Source of the DNA: Myroides odoratus DSM 2801
GTDB lineage: Bacteria; Bacteroidota; Bacteroidia; Flavobacteriales; Flavobacteriaceae
Direction: 5' to 3'
DNA: 64,000 nucleotides
Assembly (NCBI RefSeq): GCF_000243275.1
Contig: NZ_CM001437.1
Span: 2,224,490-2,288,489 of the forward strand
The position numbers were made by a program, and so were the translations under genes. How positions within the stretch are numbered: the first letter of the stretch is position 1; each line of letters opens with the position of its first letter. The notes below the pieces were generated by a model. That model was not told the DNA's origin. It saw nothing but the letters and a program-made list of their open reading frames with translations, and made no database searches. This document shows positions 61,771 to 64,000 of the stretch, piece by piece.

Positions 61771-62736
61771 TTGAAGAAAACCGTTAATAAACTCATATCA
61801 ATTATACTCCCACTTGCGTTGGGAGTTTTTTTAGTTTATTACGCTTTTGCTAAATTTACACAAGAACAGATTGAAGAGATGGTCATGCACTTTAAGGGTG
61901 CGGATTACAGCTATATTATCATCGCTTCAATCTTTTCTATTATTAGCCTTTGGGCACGTGCGCATCGATGGAAATATGCCTTGAATTACATGGGGTATAC
62001 CTCTTCAACTGCGACGAATTTCATGGCGATCAACATTGGGTATCTCATGAATCTTACGGTGCCTCGTTCTGGAGAAGTTTCTCGCGCGTTAGTACTGCAA
62101 AAATACCAACAAATTCCCTTTGACAAGAGTTTTGGAAGTATTGTTTCTGAACGCGTAGTTGATTTAATTTGCTTGTTACTTTGTGTGTTTACTGCGCTTA
62201 TTTTGCAGTATGATGTACTCAAGGACTTCTTATTGCAATATGTTCCCGTGGATCAATTGATGTGGCTAGGACTGCTAGCTGTTGCAGGATTTGCACTTGT
62301 GGTTGTTGTATTTATGTATGTAACCTGGAAGCCCATTACTTTTGTCAAACAAAAGCTTAAAGGGTTGGTTGAGGGAGTAAATAGCATTTTTAAAATGCCG
62401 ACGAAAGTAGAATTCTTATTCTTTACGTTAGTTATCTGGTTTGGGTATATCGCTACGTTTTACTTTGGTACGTTGGCCTTAGCAGAAACGAGTGTATTGA
62501 CCTTTCCGATGATTATGTCGGCCTTTGTGGCGGGAAGTTTTGCCGTATCCTTTACCAATGGCGGTTTTGGAGCTTTCCCCTTACTACTAGCAGAGTTATT
62601 GGTCTTGTACCATATTTCTACTGTTGCAGGAACCGCCTTTGGTTGGATTCTGTGGACAACGCAAACGGCTATCGTCGTTGTTTTAGGTGCATTGTCTTTC
62701 TTTTTATTACCTCTATATCACACAAGAAGAAGATAA
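61771..62736 (+). CDS. Flippase-like membrane protein (UPF0104/LPG synthase TM domain)
   Basis: About 321 aa from the TTG at 61771, the only sensible start after panD: the first membrane helix begins at once (SIILPLALGVFLVYYAF). Around eight membrane helices, with NIGYLMNLTVPRSGEVSRAL matching the lysylphosphatidylglycerol synthase transmembrane/UPF0104 family. It is probably an inner-membrane lipid flippase or scaffold. It lies 9 bases after panD. Its own function is unknown, and its stop is 2 bases from the convergent gene. Confidence 0.85.
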   Translation: MKKTVNKLISIILPLALGVFLVYYAFAKFTQEQIEEMVMHFKGADYSYIIIASIFSIISLWARAHRWKYALNYMGYTSSTATNFMAINIGYLMNLTVPRSGEVSRALVLQKYQQIPFDKSFGSIVSERVVDLICLLLCVFTALILQYDVLKDFLLQYVPVDQLMWLGLLAVAGFALVVVVFMYVTWKPITFVKQKLKGLVEGVNSIFKMPTKVEFLFFTLVIWFGYIATFYFGTLALAETSVLTFPMIMSAFVAGSFAVSFTNGGFGAFPLLLAELLVLYHISTVAGTAFGWILWTTQTAIVVVLGALSFFLLPLYHTRRR

Positions 62737-62738
62737 GA

Positions 62739-64000
62739 TTACATTCTTCCTAGTTCTTCTTCGTATGCATTTGCTCTTTGCTTCACTTTCAAGGTGCTAT
62801 GCCCTAGTTTATAACTCGCTGAAAAGCGAATCGCGCGATTGTCCCAATTATTTTGAAAGCGCTGCATGGCTTCTGTCGTTTCTTTATATGTGGAATACAC
62901 GCTGTTTAACACATTGCTCAATTGAAGGGACAATTCTAGTTTTTTGTCAACTAAGAGATATTTTACATTCAGGTTTAAGTCGGCATACGCCTTGGAATGA
63001 AAATTATCGGATACGCCTTTAAAACTCTGGGTGTAATTAAATCCTGCAAATAACGTTTGGGCAGTATTCAAAATAAAATCATTGGAGGTTGAAAAATAAG
63101 CCGCTGTTCCTTTTACTCGTTCTTCATTTTCTAAAACTGGAACTGCAGAAGAGTAAGTCAAGGTGAATTCATTCGAGCTGTTCCACCACGATGTTGGCTT
63201 AAAGTAGATACTTTCTGATAAACCAATTTCTTTTACATCGACATAATTCATCCAAATGTAATTGTAGTTTTTAGTTTCGGCATCAATCTGAGAGACTTGT
63301 GAAATACCATCTTTCATTTGGCTGTAATACAACTTAGATTCTAATTTTTTATAGGTATAAATGAATTCTAAATTAGTGGTATAGGCCGGTTTTAAGAAGG
63401 GATTTCCCTCGTGATAGCTGTACGCATTATACGTAGAACGCGTAGGGTTTAAACTCTCAAAATTAGGTCGGTTAATTCGTCTCGCATAATTGAATCCCAA
63501 CGTTTGGTCTTCTTTCAATTGATATTGGATATAAAGCGTAGGGAAAAACTTGACATAGTTATTTCTATTGGTTTGATCTAATGCTGAGGCATATCCTTTC
63601 GTTTGGGTAGCCTCTACGCGTAAACCTGCTTGAAGTGTCAAGGCCTCTAACCAAGTTTTAGTCCCTGAAACATAAACAGCCTGATTGTTTTCGGTATAAT
63701 CAAATTGGTTGTTTTGTACGCCAGAAGGAAGAGTTGAATTGTAAATCAGCAATTTATTTTTTGTTTTTGAAGTAGCAAGCTTCGCCCCTACATTAAAAGT
63801 AAAATCTTGAAAGGGCAGATCTACATCTAATTTTCCGATATAATTGTCAATGGTATTTTGATTGTCATTTCCTCCTTGTAGCAAACTGTTGGGAATGCTT
63901 TGATGCAAAGGATTAAGGGTTTCGGATGTGAAATTTCTGAAACTCGGCTGATCACTGCTGATGTAATCTAGATCTAATGTCAATTTTTTTCCTAAAGTAT
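62739..64000 (-). CDS. Outer-membrane beta-barrel protein (OMP_b-brl_3, TonB-receptor-like), C-terminal part
   Basis: Partial: the frame stays open to the window edge (last in-frame residues TLGKKLTLDLDYISS), so the first part is missing. About 420 aa visible. Strands such as FFPTLYIQYQLKEDQTLGF and SYHEGNPFLKPAYTTNLEF match the outer membrane beta-barrel family 3, a TonB-dependent-receptor-like group of Bacteroidota. It ends in a low-hydrophobic tail (VKQRANAYEEELGRM) after the last strand RFSASYKLGH, not in the usual aromatic. Ligand unknown. Confidence 0.85.
   Translation of the reverse strand, partial: TLGKKLTLDLDYISSDQPSFRNFTSETLNPLHQSIPNSLLQGGNDNQNTIDNYIGKLDVDLPFQDFTFNVGAKLATSKTKNKLLIYNSTLPSGVQNNQFDYTENNQAVYVSGTKTWLEALTLQAGLRVEATQTKGYASALDQTNRNNYVKFFPTLYIQYQLKEDQTLGFNYARRINRPNFESLNPTRSTYNAYSYHEGNPFLKPAYTTNLEFIYTYKKLESKLYYSQMKDGISQVSQIDAETKNYNYIWMNYVDVKEIGLSESIYFKPTSWWNSSNEFTLTYSSAVPVLENEERVKGTAAYFSTSNDFILNTAQTLFAGFNYTQSFKGVSDNFHSKAYADLNLNVKYLLVDKKLELSLQLSNVLNSVYSTYKETTEAMQRFQNNWDNRAIRFSASYKLGHSTLKVKQRANAYEEELGRM

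Overview
The window looks like a Flavobacteriaceae chromosome (phylum Bacteroidota), most likely Myroides or a close relative. The genus is my inference from gene content; the family call is firmer. Supporting signs are the low-GC, A-rich intergenic DNA, the lack of Shine-Dalgarno sites, repeated TAnnTTTG promoter boxes (two with a TTG or TTTG 19 bases upstream, at the tRNA genes), PafA phosphatase, SDR-type threonine dehydrogenase, a DUF4270 lipoprotein, an atpD-atpC pair standing apart from the rest of the ATP synthase genes, and many Bacteroidota-type outer-membrane proteins and lipoproteins.

Layout. (1) Positions 1-8696, minus strand: one tightly packed tellurium-resistance/Ter stress operon. 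In transcription order it encodes TerD, a TerA/TerZ-like TerD-domain protein, a HAD phosphatase, a PRTase-like protein, a second TerD, TelA, an unrecognised 320-aa protein, a VWA protein, TerY with a cysteine-rich tail, a PP2C phosphatase with an Ig-like N-terminus, and the start of what is probably the partner protein kinase. The gene set matches the Ter stress-response networks known from comparative genomics. (2) 9-24 kb: housekeeping genes (tRNA-Met, MFS, tdk, rsmI, mtnN, osmC-recJ, asd, orphan response regulator, acnA, persulfide-dioxygenase-like protein) and an ada-alkB alkylation-repair pair. (3) 24.2-24.6 kb: a gene-free stretch with two kinds of short repeats. (4) 24.6-37.6 kb: a GNAT-nitrilase fusion, a tail-less Ssb, a two-component system, MgtC-MgtE magnesium genes, and a CzcCBA-type metal efflux operon followed by a small barrel protein. 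(5) 37.7-53.2 kb: lipoproteins, HAD, Crp-like regulator, PafA, M16 protease, mfd, threonine dehydrogenase, aldehyde dehydrogenase and TRIC channel, with striking short-repeat arrays in intergenic DNA near 44.7, 45.4 and 50.8 kb. (6) 53.2-64 kb: two identical tRNA-Asn genes, a decayed gap, atpDC, a glgA-like/DUF4270/glmS operon divergent from panC-panD-flippase, and the C-terminal part of an outer-membrane barrel protein cut by the window end.

The most unusual items are the Ter operon (a PP2C fused to an Ig-like domain, an unknown 320-aa member, a translationally coupled HAD-PRTase pair), the repeat modules that follow minus-strand genes, an 11-bp-period inverted array at 24.3 kb, a glycogen-synthase-like protein without its substrate motif, and small overlapping leader ORFs ahead of mgtC. 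No CRISPR array, insertion sequence or prophage was seen.
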